A stretch of 64,000 nucleotides of DNA from Corylus avellana (GCF_901000735.1 NC_081547.1:12197156-12261155), one strand, 5' to 3'; positions 46,500 to 58,538 are shown, numbered from the stretch's first letter. Notes: generated from the letters alone by a model not told the origin. Program-made: numbers and translations.

Positions 46500-48365
46500 T
46501 ATAAGATAGAGTAGACTGTTCTACCAAAACAACATCACAGATACATTCAAAAATTTCTCCCATCAATATCCTATCTACGCCTTGTTTGGCGGCCCCCTTA
46601 GCTAAACTTTTTATTTTCTTTTTTTGATGGAGAGTGGGAATGGGAATAATTCTAAAAGTCTCTATTGTGTTTCTTTAAAAGTGAGGTGATTTTTAAAATC
46701 ACAATTTGATCAAAATTCAATAATGACCTAATAAAACTGAATCTCCCCCGCTCTCAAAAAAAAAAAAAAAAAAAAAAAGTCGTGTTTTCTCTCTCTATGG
46801 CCTATCAAATAAAGCAAGAAATGCTAAGAAAAATTCTAATTCTCCAACATTTTCCTAAACAAAAATTCGATCCCTTTTCCCCCATAGTGCCTATCACTAC
46901 AGCTTGACCAAATTCTCCCACTTTTGTTGCTCGAAGTTTCTCATAAGGATCATGCATGAATCTGTAATTAATGGAACTTTATTCATGATAAAGGGCGTTC
47001 TCTCTAATGTGTAATGGGGCGGTAGACTACCCTGGAAAAGAATTTTGCAAAGATGCTTTGCTTCAACTTCAAGAGATGGATTAATATTAGTGATATGACG
47101 GGCAGATAATTAACAACGATTAATAATAGATGTTTATGCTTTAATTTGAATTAAGAAAAAATAATAAATAATAATAATAATAGATGTTTATCTAACAAGA
47201 GGAAAGATCATCAGATATGTAAGGGATACTCATTTCCTTAGTCAATTATTTACGCTGGCTTTTCCAATTAAGAATCGGCGGCTTTCGCAATTTGCACGAG
47301 GAATACCAAATATATATTCTTCCCCTTTCAAGTATTTGTGATCCTTTCTTGCCAAACCATCAAAGTAATTGAGTGGTTATAGAGATTACGAATCAAGGAA
47401 ATAGATAGAGGAGATAACCTCAACAATATTCTCACCCATTTAATCAAACACCTTCTGAGCATCATGATCCATTCACCAACAGCCATCCTCAAACCATGGC
47501 GTTCTAAAAATAATGTGTGTGTGTATATATATATATATATTGAAAAAATAGATTTACATCTGGTCCATTTTCATGTAAAGAAATTGTAATAAAAATGGAA
47601 CAAGAATCTATATATATTTGGTGAAAACATATAATTAAGAATAATTTAATGAAAAAAATGATGATGAAACAACGCATTGAGTGGATGAATCTTTTAGAAT
47701 TGATTATCACATGCATTTAAGAGATCAACCTATTTAATTTCTACAATCCAAAGTAGCTTTGAACAATTTACAATCTATATATGAAGATATCTTTTGGTTT
47801 TTATTTAATTTTAAAAAAAAATCAATAATATATATAGTAGGTTGAATAAATGTTGCTGTCTTATATAACCTATTTTCTAAAAGATGGCGTATTTTTTAAA
47901 TTTTCATGGTTTAAATTTTTTCTTAGAATTCAAAGTTTTAAAAAGAAGTTTTGCCAACAGAAGCTAATTAGCTAATTAATAATATAATTGAAACACTGAA
48001 CTATCTATATCAAAAGATATATTAGTAAGTTTAAATGTTAAAAAAAAAAAAAAATTGATTATTAATTTTACTTCATAAAAAGTCATGATAAAATATTTAA
48101 AAATAGATAATATTATAAATGAAATTTATTAAACTTTTAAAAAAGTAAAATTAAAAATTATACGTAGACGCCTCTTGCTGATGCAATGCAGTGATGCGTA
48201 TGCATGTGATGTAATCAAGTGAACAGAATAAGAAAAGCAAGAGTTTTAGTCAACATGAATGTTGGCATATGGAATAAATCCTGTCAGCCTTTATTTAAAA
48301 GTCCAGGCAAGGCTCATTATGGAGATATCACAAAGTAGGAAATTCTTTGGTCATGAAAACAAAAA
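46500..48365. other. Intergenic, no gene supported
   Basis: AT-rich sequence with several homopolymer runs and a GT/TA microsatellite at 47515-47540. No domains recognised. Confidence 0.5.
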
Positions 48366-48369
48366 CCGA

Positions 48370-48475
48370 ACAAGTTGGCTTAATTGGTAAGAAATTTGGT
48401 CTTGGATGGCATCCATATTAGGTCTAAGGTTCAAATCTTTCTAGATGGAAACAATTTTTTGAGGCGAAGCCGGAG
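48370..48475 (+). mobile_element. tRNA-derived SINE fragment
   Basis: A-box-like GTTGGCTTAATTGGTAAG and, about 50 bp on, B-box-like AGGTTCAAATC; no cloverleaf forms, so it is not a tRNA gene. It abuts the MITE at 48479. Confidence 0.5.
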
Positions 48476-48478
48476 TTT

Positions 48479-48738
48479 TAGGGTGCGTTTAGCATTACGA
48501 TTTCATAAACAAAAAGTTCAGTTTAATCTAAATCGCAGAAAATCAATTGTTTGGAATTGCGTTTTTAAAAATTGTGATTTGAAAACGTAAAAATTTTGCA
48601 TTTCAAATCGCACACAATGTAATTTTTTTTGTTTAAAACACACAATTTTAAAAGCTAAACTGCAATTTTAAATGTCAAACGCTTATCTACGTTTTTAAAG
48701 ATCACATTTTCAAATCATATATTTTAAAATTGCTATTT
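48479..48738. mobile_element. MITE-like repeat, AAATCGCAAAC family (copy 2)
   Basis: GGGTGCGTTTAGCATTACGA start and repeated AAATCGCA/TGCGATTT-type words correspond to 7450-7754. The right end is degraded. Confidence 0.5.
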
Positions 48739-48855
48739 CTATCCGTGTGAAGGAGGTGCTTTGTACGGGGTCCGCCTCGGAGGAATTTTCCTCAAAAAGA
48801 AAAAGAAATAGAAAAGAAGCACATATCCAAATTGAAGATGAAAATAAAAGAAAGG

Positions 48856-48861
48856 CACGTG
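48856..48861. promoter_or_regulatory. G-box/ABRE CACGTG upstream of the LEA_3 gene
   Basis: CACGTG about 245 bp upstream of the LEA ATG; a second ACGT core lies at about 48892 (GCACGTCATGG). ABRE-type ACGT boxes are usual in LEA promoters under ABA or dehydration control; function here is inferred. Confidence 0.5.
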
Positions 48862-48997
48862 ATTGAAGTAGTAGTGCAGGAAGTTTCCCGCACGTCATGG
48901 AATTCAAATTCCACAACAATCACTCATCCTTGTTAAACAAGGAGTCTCAAAGATTCTACTACTTTTACGTTACAGCTAAGACCGCCACTCTATCTCC

Positions 48998-49007
48998 CTA
49001 TATAAAA
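48998..49007 (+). promoter_or_regulatory. TATA box of the LEA_3 gene
   Basis: CTATATAAAA about 100 bp upstream of the ATG, good spacing for a plant promoter with a 60-70-nt leader. An AAACCCTAAA telo-box-like motif lies at 49040-49049 in the likely leader. Confidence 0.65.
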
Positions 49008-49102
49008 CCCTTTCACCCAACAAAACTCTTCAACTCAAAAAACCCTAAACTTTTTTGTACCTCTATTTTCTCCACCTTTCATCTTTTCTCTGTTTTGACG
49101 CC

Positions 49103-49488
49103 ATGCCTAAGTTTTCCATTAACTCCGTTCTCCTTCTCAGGTCGTGCTTATCATCATCATCTTCTTCTTCTTCTTCTTCTTCACGTTGTCTAGGTATAAG
49201 GGTTTATGACTTTTGTGTTTTGTTTTGTTTTTCTTTTTGTATTACAGTAGGCGATCATACTCGGCGGCAGTGGAGAATGCAAGAGTGCAGCCGGTGGTAA
49301 CAGCGCTGAGGAAGGCAACTGATCAGTCTGGCAGTGCGGCGGTGGCAGTGGCGTCGGCCACCGACCGGAAGGAGATATTTTGGATGAGAGATCCAAAGAG
49401 TGGCAACTGGATTCCGGAGAGTCACTTTGATGAGATCGATGTTGTAGAGCTGAGGGAGAAGTTTCTTCCACAAAAGTTCAAACAGTGA
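49103..49488 (+). CDS. LEA_3 family (LEA5/SAG21-type) late embryogenesis abundant protein, about 92 aa
   Basis: Two exons: 49103-49140 and 49248-49488 (stop TGA), intron 49141-49247 with donor CAG|GTCGTG. This donor is the only upstream GT that brings the ATG into frame with exon 2. The protein begins MPKFSINSVLLL and continues RRSYSAAVENARVQ, an Arg-rich amphipathic start like the mitochondrial presequences of this family. The C-terminal signature is intact: FWMRDPKSGNWIPESHFDEI and DVVELREKFLPQ. Family knowledge: small stress- and senescence-induced proteins (PF03242) linked to oxidative-stress tolerance, often in mitochondria. A G-box and TATA box lie upstream. The acceptor is a CAGTAG tandem site (after 49247 or 49250), giving 92 or 91 aa. 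Not the neighbouring eIF2B gene's partner; the two are convergent. Confidence 0.88.
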
Positions 49489-50763
49489 AATAATTCGACG
49501 ACTTCACTTGACTCTATACATGTCGAATAAATACATTTTTGAAATCTACATTTGTTCGCAAAAAACATGTTTCACGTTTTTGTTCTCTATCTCTTTTGTT
49601 TCTTTGATACTCCATTTATAATAAATTAAGCCAGTTTCTGATGCCATCCCCTCCGGTGTGGATTCTCTTGATCGCTTCAATAATTTTAACCTAATGAACT
49701 CCAATAAAAATCCCACCGGAGGACATGAGAAATAAATTTTAGAGATTTTCAGACGAAACCCTAGAAGGTAGCAAGAATTGGAAATAAAGGTTAGGAGACC
49801 AATTGCAAAGCCAATGGTGGTGTTGATAACGTGTAAATGTAAAACTAGAAAGTTAGCAATCAAGTGTAGAGATTTTCAGATGAAACCCTAAAAGACAAGA
49901 ATTGGAAATAAAGGTTAGGAGTGCAATTGCAAAGCCAAAGGCGGGTGTTTGATAACATGTAAATGTAAAAGTAGTTTTAAGTTTTTTGTGAAGAAAGTTA
50001 GCAAACAAGTCCAAATTAACATGGGTTTTTCTGTTTCTAATTCACTAGGACATTCCTTACGATTGCTGCAATCCCTTATTATTTAAACCTACCATAATGG
50101 TAATCTTTGCCATACTACCTAAGGATAGGAAGCAAGATTTACAATTAGATGCTGAACAAGTCCTAAACTTGGCCACTCAAGAAACCGTATAGATCTTAAC
50201 AAAAAATTTTGTAAAAAGAAGGGACTGCTGAGTAGCTTATTCGGGACTTGCACAAAAATCCGAATAAACTTTACGCTGATCCAAGTAGTGGCATGCCCCC
50301 ACCCACCCCACCAATTGATCCTCAATTTGTAATTTTCTAAGCGATCCCAATGTTATTCTCCGACCAGACTCAACCCAACGCATGAAGGTGCCGTTCACCA
50401 TGATTTGACATTTTGACAATATATGTTCGAGCATCAAATATAATGACAATTATTTTAAACATCATTGAAATATCAAAGGAATGCATTTTTGTATGTTATT
50501 TTCTCGTTTCTTGAGCGCGGGCGGGCATTCATCAACCTCTTACCATCAAGAGCACCAAATGACCACAACGGCACAACACAAGGATGCATGTCTGTATGCG
50601 CACACGCATATGCATGCATGGCCATTCCAAATTTCATAGAAACATCCACCAGCGTTAAACCAAAGTTTCAATTCATGCATTGAGTACTGAATTTCTCTAT
50701 CACACAACATTCATACATCATGATCTGGAAAGTAAAATGAGACAAAATTGTATCCCTCAATGA
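49489..50763. other. Intergenic DNA between the convergent LEA_3 and eIF2B-alpha genes
   Basis: Should contain the 3' ends of both genes. A roughly 70-bp direct repeat with AAACCCTA and AAGAATTGGAAATAAAGG lies at 49744-49830 and 49865-49950. No other gene. Confidence 0.55.
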
Positions 50764-53394
50764 CTACAAGTATAGCTGGATGAGCTCATCACTGACCACA
50801 GATGGAGTGAGGACACCCAGATCCGTAAAGAGTAGAGTCAGATACTGAGGAGGTGTATAATCCCGGGCAGACGTTTCAACCTCAACCTTGGATGGAATGG
50901 GTACCCCAAAATCGATCGGCCGTAAAGCAGGGGCCATGTCTTTTTGGTCCAAGGGGTATAGGCGAGCAAACTGCAAATCAACATATCAGACTATATCAAT
51001 GTCCGGTGGAACGAAAATAAGAAAGAATGGCTTTAACTCTGGACTCCTCTGTAAAGTATAGATTATATTTTTTAGAAGGAATGGGATAAACGCAACAACC
51101 CAAATTACTCTAATTAATTGCGCAGTTTTAACACAATGATTTCTTTGGTTAGATATCGTAAAGAACAAAGTTTGGTGTACCTTGTAGCTTTCAGCAGCCA
51201 CATAAACAGGTTTGTTCATGCTGTGTGCTACCAATGCAATTTGGTATGTTCCCATCATGTTAATGATACCTCCACTTTCAACTACTCCATCTGCCCCAAC
51301 AAATACCATATCAACCTCATCCATAGAATATGCCGCTGCAGAGTCAATTAGGAGCTTCACAGGAACATCAAGCTTGGCCAGCTCATTAGATAATCGTAAA
51401 CCTGTTCTATCTGGCCTTCCCTCTGCATTTTACAGCATAAAATTTAAACTGGTGTTAGAAAATTACATAGAATGGATATTTAAGAGATACATAAACTACC
51501 CACTTGTTCCTTCGGGTGCATTTTTTTTTTATTATACCTTTAGATTCTATTCCGTTCCGTCACCAAAAGAATCATATCATCCAGAAACAATATGTGGATG
51601 TAAGGGCTAAAACCCACCATAAGCTAAGTGTGTTTCTGGACCATGGGACCATAGTTGATGGACAGTCATGGGTCCACTTTCAATGACTAAAGCTTTTGAT
51701 CAAATCAAACATCAAGAAGATATGCTATTCATTGCAACCTCACTTATTTGCAGTCTAGGGAATCTTGAAGGTGTGTAGTAAGAGGTAAACAGTGAGAACC
51801 CTTAAACAAGATGCCAAAGGGCTACTGCTGACATTAAAGTGGTGCTAATTTTGATTTAATCACATTAAAGTACTCCAACGCAAATATAGGGTGTTAAGAA
51901 ATAAAACCTGTGCAGAAAACCCGAAAGAGTTTCTTATTCTGAGCTGCTGTCTTCAGCACTTCCAACACAACTCTGGAAAAGCCATGCACCAAAATGGTAC
52001 AACCATCAAATATAAAATCCTGACTAAGCATTGCAATGATCCTGCGTGCCTGCAACATGAGACAATTACTTGTGCTAATGGGGCATATATGACATCATGG
52101 TAAAACATTTGCCTCAAAGAGTTAGCTTAGATACCTTACAAGATATCTCCCCAAATTTCTCTGCTCGTTCAATCAAGCGAGACTTGGCTGAATTGAAGTC
52201 CTCATATTCTAATGCTGATGTTCTGGTTACATATCGCATAAACAGATCACAGCCTGCTGTCAAGGAGATGGAGGTCGTGTCCCATGACTGGAAAGCACAG
52301 ACAGGGCTCAACAAATCAATGGGAAATGAATGAGTGCTAGAAAATAAGCTTTCATGCCCTGATTTAAACCTCTTTCCCAAGTGATTACCTTGTGCCAGCT
52401 TGGTTTTCTACCGAATTGCAGTTATAATGAGAATTGGCAATATAATCTAATCATACATGTACAAGATTCATGGATCACCAACGTATAATAATACAACAAT
52501 TCTCTCCCATCCTACCCTCAACTTTGTTACATAGACATAAAACAATTTTCCATGAGTGACCCATTATTTTTTGCAATGTTCTTTGCATAACCCCTTCTGT
52601 TTACAAGAGACATCTACCTCAGATAACATCTTCTAATGGTTTTTGCAATTCTTTTCCCAGTTAAGAAGCTTCACACAAGTACTCCCATAGAAAATCATAA
52701 AGCCACAAACAAAATGACCACTCCAAATCTATCAACAATTTTGCTTTTTCTTTCCTTTTTGTTCACGAATCCTATGGTGCCACTACAGAGAACAGTTCAT
52801 CCAGAATAACCAAACTATAACGCACACAGTACTTCATACTCCGCTCACTAGTGACTCTTAAGACATATAGCAACAAACAGAGACATACGAAATTCTCCAC
52901 CGAAATACGAAAAAAATTAGGCTTACTTTGAGAGAGTCGGAGGCCTTCTTGAGCTCAATTTCGAGCTCCATCATGGTGGTGGCCTCGCTGGCCCTAATCA
53001 CGGCGGCTAAGGCTCGAATGGCCGCCACGGCCTCGGCGAGATCGGGCTGCTTCCGCCAGTTGTTGAACTCGTGGATGACGCTGAAGGACTTGCCGGAGTC
53101 GGAGGTCTCGACTTCATACCCCGGCGAGGGCACGTCGTCGGGGTGTCGGCCGACTGCGGCCTGGGCCTGGGCGAGCCAGTCCTTGGTGACGACGCCGGTG
53201 TGGGCCGCCCTCGTCTGGTAGTAAGCAGAGATCTTAGGGTTAGGGTTAGGGTTTTGGTTGAATGGCTCGGCGGCCGCCATGTACGAAGACTGCGTCTGGG
53301 GCGGAGACACAGAGAGGGTTTCGGGTTTGGTTGATGATGCGGCGTCGTCTTGGTTTCGTTGGTCGAGAATGAAAGAGGCTGATCTCCACCACAT
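50764..53394 (-). CDS. Translation initiation factor eIF2B subunit alpha, 403 aa
   Basis: Five minus-strand exons: 53394-52927, 52287-52135, 52049-51908, 51422-51181 and 50970-50764 (stop TAG). All introns are GT-AG, phases agree, 1212 nt in total. The protein has a Pro/Asn/Gln-rich N-terminal extension starting MWWRSASFILDQRNQDD, then the eIF2B-alpha helical region (KISAYYQTR, LAEAVAAIRALAAVI). The IF-2B Rossmann-like domain follows: HGFSRVVLEVLKTAAQNKK, EGRPDRTGLRLSNEL, DMVFVGADGVVESGGIINMM, GTYQIALVAHSMNKPVYVAA. The C-terminus is conserved (YTPPQYLTLLFTDLGVLTPS). Role: regulatory subunit of the cytosolic eIF2B guanine-nucleotide exchange factor for eIF2. Length is close to other plant homologues. 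A later in-frame Met (MAAAEPFNQN) is an alternative start, but the upstream one looks like other plant N-termini. Confidence 0.95.
53234..53255. promoter_or_regulatory. Telomere-type (TTAGGG)3 motif inside eIF2B-alpha exon 1
   Basis: Three exact telomeric hexamers plus TTTT; on the coding strand they are AAAACCCTAA-type telo boxes encoding part of NQNPNPNPK. Telo boxes are known near the start of plant translation-apparatus genes; here the motif is coding. Confidence 0.6.
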
Positions 53395-53489
53395 TAATAC
53401 GTGGGCGTCACTTTCTCGGGCTTTATTAGAGGGAATAACAAAAGAAACCCGAATTCGCCGGCGGTGTACTGGGAGATTCCGGTGAGTTT

Positions 53490-54300
53490 ATTTATTTGAT
53501 TCTAGCGAGATTATATCTAAAAGCGGAACGATGTAGTATTTGGTTTTTGTATTATAAAACAATAATGTTCCTGTTACCTGTGTTATGTACATCCGTTTAC
53601 CATAATGCAAACGACGTCGCGTGTAGTCTTTTGCAATGCGTTAGGCCGGCGTCGTTATTGCCTTATTGGTGCTTTTGCATTGATTACACATATAAATTTT
53701 ATATTGATCGAGGTGATGCATTTTAAATACGCTTTTTTTTTTCTTTTTTTTTTTTTAACTAAGTAATATGAAAAGTTAATAAAAACATATTACATTAGTC
53801 GGAATAAAATGAATGATATAAATGAGTTTTTAAGACAGAATTATTTTTTTGTTGGACATACTCATAGAGGGCTCCAACTCTTATTGTTTTATTTAAGAAG
53901 AAATATAAAATCAATCCTTATCCTTATGATTGCATCCGTTCACAATTTGCTTCATGTAGTATAAATATTGACAGACAACGCCTTGTGGTAAGCAAAAAAA
54001 AAGGGTCTATGCATTTAACTCCCATCTAATTTTTTTAATAAAAAACCGTCAAATGCTATGTTAGCACAAATTAAATAATGTCACGTATCACCTACAATAT
54101 ATATATATATAGGTCGACCCGCCTTATTTGACCAAATGGGGTCAACAAATGTAACACCCTCGACTTAGAATATAAGTTGTAAGTGAAAAATATCTGACTA
54201 CAACTTACAAAAATATTTGCAGAGAAAAAATTATAGAGAATATAACTTTTTTTTTTTTTTTTTTCCTTTTTGAAACCAAATATTCACTTATAAAACATAC
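53490..54300. other. Upstream region of eIF2B-alpha and AT-rich intergenic DNA
   Basis: 53395-53500 is the promoter-proximal flank, GC-balanced and without an obvious TATA. Beyond it is AT-rich DNA with poly(T) runs and a short (TA)n at 54100. No gene. Confidence 0.5.
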
Positions 54301-54306
54301 AAATTT

Positions 54307-55149
54307 TGGGTTGAACCCCGTGGTATGGTTGAATACCAATTTCAGATGCTCAGCAGAATTAATCTACCTCTTTTTGTGCAAATTAAATAGTCACACAGTA
54401 GCAAAATAATAATCAAGCAAACTTACAAACAAGACACCAAGATTTTTACGTGGAAAACCCTTCAATGCGAAGGTAAAAACCACATGACCTAGTCTAGTTA
54501 AATCTTCTACTATCAACAATAATGAGTTTACAATTGTCTTCCCTAGAGAAATATCTAGAGGTTATCACCACATCAAGACTACATGCATTCTTGGATTAAA
54601 CATAAATTCATCACCTTAAAGTGGATTCCAACAAGAATAAAGAAATATCTCACCAAATAGGTATTAGCAACCAAGCGACTGGAGAGGAATTCCAATGATC
54701 GACACCAGTCAATACGTAGCACTCATCGTTAGGAGCAACACTCTAAAATTGCATCAAAATCGAACCACAAACGAACCTCCAACTCTGACGGGTGTGAATA
54801 GGCAAAACCCTTTTTTCTTTTTTCTTTCTCTCCCTGCAGCGTGCGGTGTTTTTTTTTTTTTTTCTTTCTTTCTTTCTTTTCTTTTCTTTTCTTCTTCTCT
54901 TCTTTTTGTCTCTTATAAACACACGTACCGTGTGTTAGAATTCTACTATAAACAAAACTCTTTGTTTTGTTGTAGTCCATGTGGTCCACACATAAGAGGG
55001 ACCACCCAACAAATCTCCCCCTCTCGACTCTGTGGGGGGCTCCACCAAGCCCGTTGCATTTTTGCAAATTTCAAGCTTTTGCATAGGCAACGGTTTTGTC
55101 ATTATATCTGGCCCATTATCATCAGTATGAATTTTCTCAATTTGTAATA
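54307..55149 (-). mobile_element. 3' end of a copia retrotransposon: pol C-terminus, polypurine tract, LTR
   Basis: On the minus strand 55149-55024 encodes the typical end of a copia RNase H (IEKIHTDDNGPDIMTKPLP, then KLEICKNATGLV). It is followed by the purine tract AGAGGGGGAGATT (55012-55024) and an LTR starting TGTTGGGTGGTCC at 55011. The LTR probably ends near 54307 (TGGGTTGAACC), about 700 bp. The T-rich tract 54848-54905 is in U3. The 5' remainder is absent: at 55150 another element begins. Confidence 0.75.
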
Positions 55150-55152
55150 GCC

Positions 55153-56460
55153 TGTCACGCCTCCGATTAAGGTGAATAGGGGAAACACGAACTTAAAAGA
55201 AAATCACAACAAATAAGGAATAATTATCAGAGATCATTACATTAATACTAAGTAACAAGTAAAGATAGGAAGTCAAAAAGTTATGTAGAATTAGTGTTTT
55301 ACTATGAACATTTGCAAAATCTCGTTTACATGAGCTGGGAATCCAAAACAAACATTTCAAGCCATGTCAGGAGGCATAATCAAAAGTGACTACTATAGGG
55401 GGTTATAGCCTCCCCATGTGTCAAGTGTTCTCCTATATATATACATAACAAAAAATATTGTGCAGTCTACAAAAACAAAAGTCTGCACAACAATGGCTTA
55501 ATCTTGGCAACCCATTGGACTCTCAAGCTCTAATACTCCTACGGCTCCGCAAAGCAGTAGGACCAGGTATTCCAAGCATAGGGTCATATAATAGGGTCCT
55601 CAAGAGCAAGGACGCCTACGGGAATGCCCATTCTCAAAATTATAATGTACAACGGCATCTGAAAATTTAAAAGGGAGAAAGGGTGAGTTCGACAACTCAG
55701 TAAGTAGCCACAACACCAAAATGCTACAAAACATGCAATGCAGATGTTATGCTATAATATCAATTATGCACAATTAATAAAATAAATAACAATTAATACA
55801 AGAATATTAGGTAACTTATGAGATGTACAAGCACTTCCTTTTTCTTTCTTTCAAAACTGTTGTTTTACCCTTTTGACCCGACACCACAAATTTACTGTGA
55901 GCGGCGCACGTTGGCTTTGTCCCGAAGGACCTATATGCTCATCCTGTCGTCACAGGGGAGAGCTACCAGGTTGGGAACTTCCCTAGGTGAAGGCCACCTG
56001 GCCGGTAGCACACATCTTCTCGTAACTGTCCTTCGGTGTGCTTGCCATGCTACCCTATGCGGTACTGATTGTCACTATAATCGTGTCTCGGGTTAAACAT
56101 TTATAACTATGAATGCACATATAACATTTCATATGATCTGTAAATTCATCTGTAACTGTATGCTATGCCATGAATTTTGATAGCTCTTTTCATTCATAAT
56201 TGCAATCTTGCATAAATCATGAAGTATGGTAACTGTATCAAAATTCTTAAACAATGACATGAATAAATAAAACTTGTCATTAAAATATGGAAGGAAGTGC
56301 AATTGAAAATCATGTAAGTGGATTCTTTATAAAATCCCTAACATTTTTCAAAAGATTTATAATAAAAATTTGTTGGGGTTTTTTGGCATTGTGTCCCCTT
56401 ACTTGGATTTGACGCTGGGTTGGGTCGAGCCGCCCTTTCACCTAAATAAATTATAAAGAT
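55153..56460. mobile_element. Gypsy-like LTR remnant
   Basis: Starts TGTCACGCCTCCGATTAAGG at the point where the copia sequence stops. It contains a GC-richer block (55890-56095) with GAAGGCCACCTGGCCGGTAG and GTGTCTCGGGTTAAAC, similar in style to the LTR family of 39234-41323. No coding domain; the right end is approximate. Confidence 0.45.
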
Positions 56461-56492
56461 GAATTTAGAAGAGCATTTAAAGATTTAGTCAA

Positions 56493-56496
<4 letters not shown>

Positions 56497-56547
<51 letters not shown>

Positions 56548-56556
56548 GTGTGTGTG
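56497..56556. repeat. (TA)n(TG)n microsatellite
   Basis: About 23 TA units followed by TG units; another TA run lies at 56668-56692. Confidence 0.9.
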
Positions 56557-56657
56557 GGTGTACGGTCCCCCATGTGTAATTGCACGTACAGGTATGTATA
56601 TATATATACATATAATTCTCATGATATCCAATATTTCCTCCCAATTATGCTATACAC

Positions 56658-56694
<37 letters not shown>

Positions 56695-56976
56695 CATGTG
56701 TGAGGTGCTAGACATTTATTCATGAGATTAACACAATAAAAAATTTATTATTGCTATTATCATTATCATGGATGTATAATATTTAATCACAAAAATCTGT
56801 CTAAACAAAATATATATATATAATCTATATAAAATCTACAAACTATCATTTCAATATTAACAAGAATCCTAAATACTCATAAAAAGCAAATACTAACTTA
56901 TCCTAATTTCGTTCAAGAAAATAAATTAAAGAAAAGAAATAATAATAATGGAGAAGGGGACTTATTGTGCTAGAAT

Positions 56977-57462
56977 GGGGGTTTGCAAGAGAAAGAAGAG
57001 AAGAAAAATCTGGAATAAGCTTCTGTTCGCTACTAGTGGTTGTGAGAGAAAGAAAAGGCTTTGAGCATATATATATAGTGGAGGAAGGAGAGCCGAGAGA
57101 TATAAGAAATAACTAGCTTATTACAAGTGTAAAACAACTATGGGAGGAAGCATGCAGGAGGACACATGCTTCCTTACGTGGAGACTTTTTCCTAGCATAA
57201 ACCCACATGGCAAAATCCAAAGTGAGAGAGTCTTTGATGAAAACACGTTGACTACTAGGTGTCAAAAGAAAATTGCATGCAACAAGGTGAAGGACACGTT
57301 TTTATTTTTTATTTTTTTTATTTTTATTTTTTAAATTACTGTTATTATTATTATTATTATTAATAAAATTATTATTGTTATTAAGCAATAAATTTAAAAG
57401 CTCCCAAGTATGTAATAGGCTAATAACCCCACTAATATTCTCCTAACTAAAAAAAAAGAGTC

Positions 57463-57499
<37 letters not shown>

Positions 57500-57760
57500 A
57501 AAAGCTTTATAATTTTATTTTAATCTATAAAATTTATAGAATGCCACACAGCCTATCCTCTAGTGCATCATGAATCCAATGACAGTTAACATCAATATGT
57601 TTCGATCTTGATTGGAAAGTTGAATTCTTACTAAGATGGATGACATTCTAACTGTCACAGTAAAGCACATACCTTTCTTGTTGTAGATCCAGTTCTTGTA
57701 AGAACTTTTTCATTCTAAAATTGATTCCTCAAAGGTCGGAAGCCTTAATGGAATCAATTT
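56977..57760. repeat. Left copy of a duplicated segment ending at gap 1
   Basis: Aligns to 57781-58538 with about 3% substitutions and microsatellite-length changes. Its last base is the last base before the N run, and its first base corresponds to the first base after the N run. Confidence 0.93.
57541..57735 (-). pseudogene. Antisense copia RNase H fragment (left copy)
   Basis: The minus strand encodes KKFLQELDLQQERYVLYCDS, a stop, NVIHLSKNSTFQSRSKHIDV and NCHWIHDALEDRL, the RNase H/integrase-proximal end of copia pol. It is cut off at both ends and contains a stop. Confidence 0.8.
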
Positions 57761-57780
57761 NNNNNNNNNNNNNNNNNNNN
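57761..57780. other. Assembly gap 1 (20 N)
   Basis: Run of 20 undetermined bases, flanked by the duplicated segments 56977-57760 and 57781-58538. Confidence 0.99.
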
Positions 57781-58538
57781 GGGGGTTTGCAAGAGAAAGA
57801 AGAGAAGAAAAATCTGGAATAAGCTTCTGTTCTCTACTAGTAGTTGTGAGAGAAAAAAAAAGCTTTGAGCATATATATAATGGAGGAAGGAGAGCCGAGA
57901 GATATATGAAATAACTAGCTTATTACATGTGTAAAACAACTATGGGAGGAAGCATGCAGGAGGGCACGTGCTTCCTTACGTGGAGACTTTTTCCTAGCAT
58001 GAACCCACATGGCAAAATCCAAAGTGAGAGACTCTTTGATGAAAACACATTGACTACTAGGTGTCAAAAGAAAATTGCATGCAACAAGGTGAAGGACACG
58101 TTTTTTTTTTTTTTTTTTTTTTTTTAATTATTATTATTATTATTAATAAAATTATTATTGTTATTAAGCAATAAATTTAAAAGCTTCCAAGTATGTAATA
58201 GGCTAATAACCCCACTAATATTCTCCTAACTAAAAGAGTCCTCATATATATCTATATATATATATATATATAAAACAAAAAGCTTTATAATTTTATTTTA
58301 ATCTTTAAAATTTATAGAATGTCACACAGCCTATCCTCTAGTGCATCATGAATCCAATGACACTTAACATCAATATGTTTCGATCTTGAATGGAAAGTTG
58401 AATTCTTACTAAGATGGATGACATTCTAACTGTCACAATAAAGCACATACCTTGCTTGTTGTAGATCCAGTTCTTGTAAGAATTTTTTCATTCTAAAATT
58501 GATTCCTCAAAGGTCGAAAGCCTTAATGGAATCAATTT
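57781..58538. repeat. Right copy of the duplicated segment after gap 1
   Basis: Counterpart of 56977-57760; continues without a break into the copia gag sequence. Confidence 0.93.
58321..58515 (-). pseudogene. Antisense copia RNase H fragment (right copy)
   Basis: Same content as 57541-57735, with a few substitutions. It joins head-to-head with the plus-strand gag through the inverted repeat 58489-58545. Confidence 0.8.

Noticed and set aside
48370..48475. Possible tRNA gene (A-box-like and B-box-like motifs)
   Set aside because: No cloverleaf or acceptor stem can be formed and the B box is degenerate; a SINE fragment fits better.
53234..53255. Interstitial telomere
   Set aside because: Only three repeats, inside a conserved coding exon with intact frame; too short to be a chromosome-end relic.
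54695..55147. 150-aa plus-strand frame
   Set aside because: It runs antisense through the copia LTR, and its Phe/Ser stretch is the T-rich U3 tract.
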